DNA of 6,903 bases from an uncultured Bacilli bacterium (GTDB taxonomy: Bacteria; Bacillota_I; Bacilli_A; RF39; UBA660). Positions 5,747 to 6,903 of this stretch are shown piece after piece. The stretch lies in contig CANQDH010000051.1 in NCBI GenBank assembly GCA_947591565.1, forward strand, positions 1 through 6,903, in the 5' to 3' direction. The notes beneath the pieces were generated by a model, which made no database searches, was not told the origin of the DNA, and saw only the letters and a list, made by a program, of their open reading frames with translations. The position numbers and the translations under genes were made by a program. Position 1 is the first letter of the stretch. Every line of letters begins with the position of its first letter.

Positions 5747-6277
5747 CTAAAACAAATAAATAAGACCAATTATCATTAAAGTTATACCACCTAAAAGAGT
5801 CGCAACTTTACCTATAATCGAACTAATTTTCTTACCAAAAATAAGGCCGATATAAGTAAAAAGAAAACTAAATAATGAAAAGCATAATGAACATATGAGA
5901 GGAGAAATATGCATGGCCCTTAAACCTATACCAACAGAAAAACTATCTATACTAACAGCAAAACCAAATAAAATCATTTCTAATAGTTGCATTTTTTTAA
6001 CTTTTTCTTCTTTTTTAAAACTTTCAACAACCATTTCAATACCTATAATAACTAAAACAATAAAGACAATTATATCAGGATCTATCTTGATAAAATTCAT
6101 GATGGCATTACCGATAAATAATCCAATTAAAGGCATAAAGAAATGATATATTCCAACGATTGATGAAAGAACATTAATTTCTTTTTTTGGTAAGTTTAAT
6201 GTCCCATAAGCAAGTGATAAAGAAAAAGCATCCATAGATAATGATACAGCAATAACAAGTAATAAGACTATTTGCAT
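5747..6277 (-). CDS. mntP: Manganese efflux pump of the MntP family
   Basis: 176 residues, almost entirely membrane, in six hydrophobic segments (about 2-22, 36-56, 67-87, 100-120, 125-146, 154-175). This is the size and topology of MntP (DUF204), which exports Mn(II) and protects against manganese overload. The two halves carry the paired acidic motifs SMDAF (14-18) and SIDSF (109-113) in equivalent helices, and the family phrase FFMPLIG (46-52) is present. The short basic loop between the halves (KKEEKVKK) is cytoplasmic. The sporulation protein YtaF belongs to the same superfamily and is the main alternative. I favour MntP because of length and because B. subtilis has an MntP homologue, YwlD, close downstream of spoIIR. 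The ribosome binding site AGGTGGG is 5 bases from the ATG and sits in an inverted repeat that may mask it. Confidence 0.88.
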   Translation of the reverse strand: MQIVLLLVIAVSLSMDAFSLSLAYGTLNLPKKEINVLSSIVGIYHFFMPLIGLFIGNAIMNFIKIDPDIIVFIVLVIIGIEMVVESFKKEEKVKKMQLLEMILFGFAVSIDSFSVGIGLRAMHISPLICSLCFSLFSFLFTYIGLIFGKKISSIIGKVATLLGGITLMIIGLIYLF

Positions 6278-6283
6278 ATTTTC

Positions 6284-6313
6284 CCACCTATAAAAGTATA
6301 TTTTTATATGTGG
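6284..6313 (-). promoter_or_regulatory. Inverted repeat masking the mntP ribosome binding site
   Basis: In the transcript CCACAUAUAAAA (6313-6302) pairs with UUUUAUAGGUGG (6295-6284) as 11 pairs with a single A-G mismatch around a 6-base loop (AUAUAC). The whole core SD, AGGUGG, lies in the 3' arm. No U-run follows, so it is not a terminator for spoIIR. The expected effect is reduced translation of mntP unless the hairpin is opened by ribosomes, a ligand, a protein or heat. It is far too small for the known yybP-ykoY manganese riboswitch. Confidence 0.45.
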
Positions 6314-6322
6314 TTTTTATGC

Positions 6323-6847
6323 TTACAAATATTTATCAACCATTTCTTTAACAAAAGATGTATATTCAACATCTGTGCTTTCTTCAGCTTCTATCAAACA
6401 TAATGGTGGAAAAAGAACACACCACCAGTTATCACCTTCGCCAGCACCGATTGTTACAACTAGAGATTCATAATATCCCTCATTATATTTAATCCCCTTA
6501 TATTCTTTCTCAGGAAAGTAATTTAATCCATAATTAATACTATATGGTTTATTATAATTTTCACTTTTTAAAAGATTGTCAATTTTACTGTCAAGCATAT
6601 CGATGTGTGATGTAATAAGTCTTTTAGCATCACTACTTCCTTTGGTATTTTTTAATAATTCATACATATCTGTTTGAACTTCTTCTTTGACTTTTTGTTT
6701 GATTTTTTGATCATAAACCGAATTACTATTAGGAATAATCCTAATTCTGATAGCATCTTCAGGTATTAAATTATTAGCAGATACAATATTGCCAATTATA
6801 ACATATACAATAATTATGATGAAAAAAAAGATAATAGTATTTTTCAA
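6323..6847 (-). CDS. spoIIR: Stage II sporulation protein R
   Basis: SpoIIR is made in the forespore, exported toward the mother cell, and activates the protease SpoIIGA, which processes pro-sigma-E. It is thus the inter-compartment signal that starts the mother-cell programme. The protein has one N-terminal hydrophobic segment (about 5-24) serving as export signal or anchor. Family motifs follow: IRIRIIPNSNSVYDQKIKQKVKEEV (34-58) near the start of the mature domain, and YYESLVVTIGAGEGDNWWCVLFPPLC (125-150), the most conserved part of the family. With about 174 residues it is shorter than B. subtilis SpoIIR but complete. An ATG at 6856 directly abuts the AGGAG ribosome binding site with no spacer, while the TTG at 6847 has 9 bases and is preferred. 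In B. subtilis spoIIR is under forespore sigma-F; most of the promoter here would lie beyond the window. Confidence 0.93.
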   Translation of the reverse strand: MKNTIIFFFIIIIVYVIIGNIVSANNLIPEDAIRIRIIPNSNSVYDQKIKQKVKEEVQTDMYELLKNTKGSSDAKRLITSHIDMLDSKIDNLLKSENYNKPYSINYGLNYFPEKEYKGIKYNEGYYESLVVTIGAGEGDNWWCVLFPPLCLIEAEESTDVEYTSFVKEMVDKYL

Positions 6848-6856
6848 AAAAATCAT

Positions 6857-6876
6857 CTCCTATTTAATAATTGGAG
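6857..6876 (-). promoter_or_regulatory. Inverted repeat over the spoIIR ribosome binding site
   Basis: On the minus strand CTCCAATT (6876-6869) can pair with AAATAGGAG (6864-6857; CTCC/GGAG plus three inner pairs with one A-A mismatch). Outside it TC/GA continues into AT/AT with the start region, so AGGAG and the ATG at 6856 would be buried. If transcription starts inside the repeat the left arm would be absent from the RNA, so its role is uncertain. Confidence 0.25.
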
Positions 6877-6903
6877 ATTTTTTCACATTTTATACAATTT
6901 TTG

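Noticed and set aside
5895..6146. Plus-strand open frame with an AGGAG-like sequence near its start
   Set aside because: It lies wholly antisense to mntP; its composition is the mirror of membrane codons and it has no family-like sequence.
6278..6325. yybP-ykoY manganese riboswitch upstream of mntP
   Set aside because: The gap is only 45 bases and holds a single hairpin, without the multi-helix core of that class.
1..6903. Mycoplasma-type code with UGA as Trp
   Set aside because: Trp codons are TGG, RF2 is intact, and TGA acts as a stop in the frameshift signal.
1..6903. CRISPR array, insertion sequence, tRNA or rRNA, toxin-antitoxin or defence genes
   Set aside because: No regularly spaced repeats, transposase motifs, terminal inverted repeats or RNA-gene cores were seen; the genes are conserved housekeeping, sporulation and envelope functions.

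Overview
The window comes from a very AT-rich, low-GC Gram-positive bacterium (Bacillota), probably a Bacilli or Erysipelotrichia-like lineage that sporulates or descends from sporulators. The reasons are an intact spoIIR, strong AGGAGG-type ribosome binding sites, TAA and TAG stops, an RF2 gene with the classical UGA frameshift, and gene orders that I recall from Bacilli (spoIIR near mntP; prfB next to a YitT-family gene and ftsEX). Trp is encoded by TGG and RF2 is present, so the standard bacterial code applies. Every real gene is on the minus strand, so transcription runs from high to low coordinates. The plus-strand open frames are shadows.

In transcription order: spoIIR (about 6850-6323) encodes the forespore signal that triggers sigma-E processing. 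Next comes an MntP-family manganese exporter (6277-5747), with an inverted repeat that would bury its Shine-Dalgarno sequence in a hairpin. A small DUF5661-like protein follows (5736-5473), closely coupled to mntP. A two-TM zinc-ribbon protein of unknown function (5420-4932) has its own predicted promoter.

The next block is cell-cycle and translation housekeeping. prfB (4843-3742) is split in two frames by a textbook programmed +1 frameshift site, AGGGGG TTA CTT TGA C. A YitT-family membrane protein (3740-2859) starts one base after the prfB stop. Then ftsE-ftsX (2764-1186) runs from a near-consensus sigma-A promoter, has overlapping reading frames, and ends at a likely intrinsic terminator (1144-1172).

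Beyond that terminator a second strong promoter (1076-1103), with a palindrome next to the start site, drives a cell-surface operon. Its first gene encodes a single-pass membrane protein with an InlB/Flg_new beta-repeat, a long Ser/Gly/Asn linker and an unknown C-terminal domain (1004-132). Its second gene encodes a secreted protein cut off by the window edge (119-1).

Most of the window is conserved housekeeping sequence. I found no mobile element, CRISPR array, RNA gene or defence system. The less ordinary signals are the SD-masking inverted repeats at mntP and possibly spoIIR, the uncharacterised surface operon after ftsX, and the absence of UGA as a terminal stop in a segment whose RF2 is still under UGA autoregulation.
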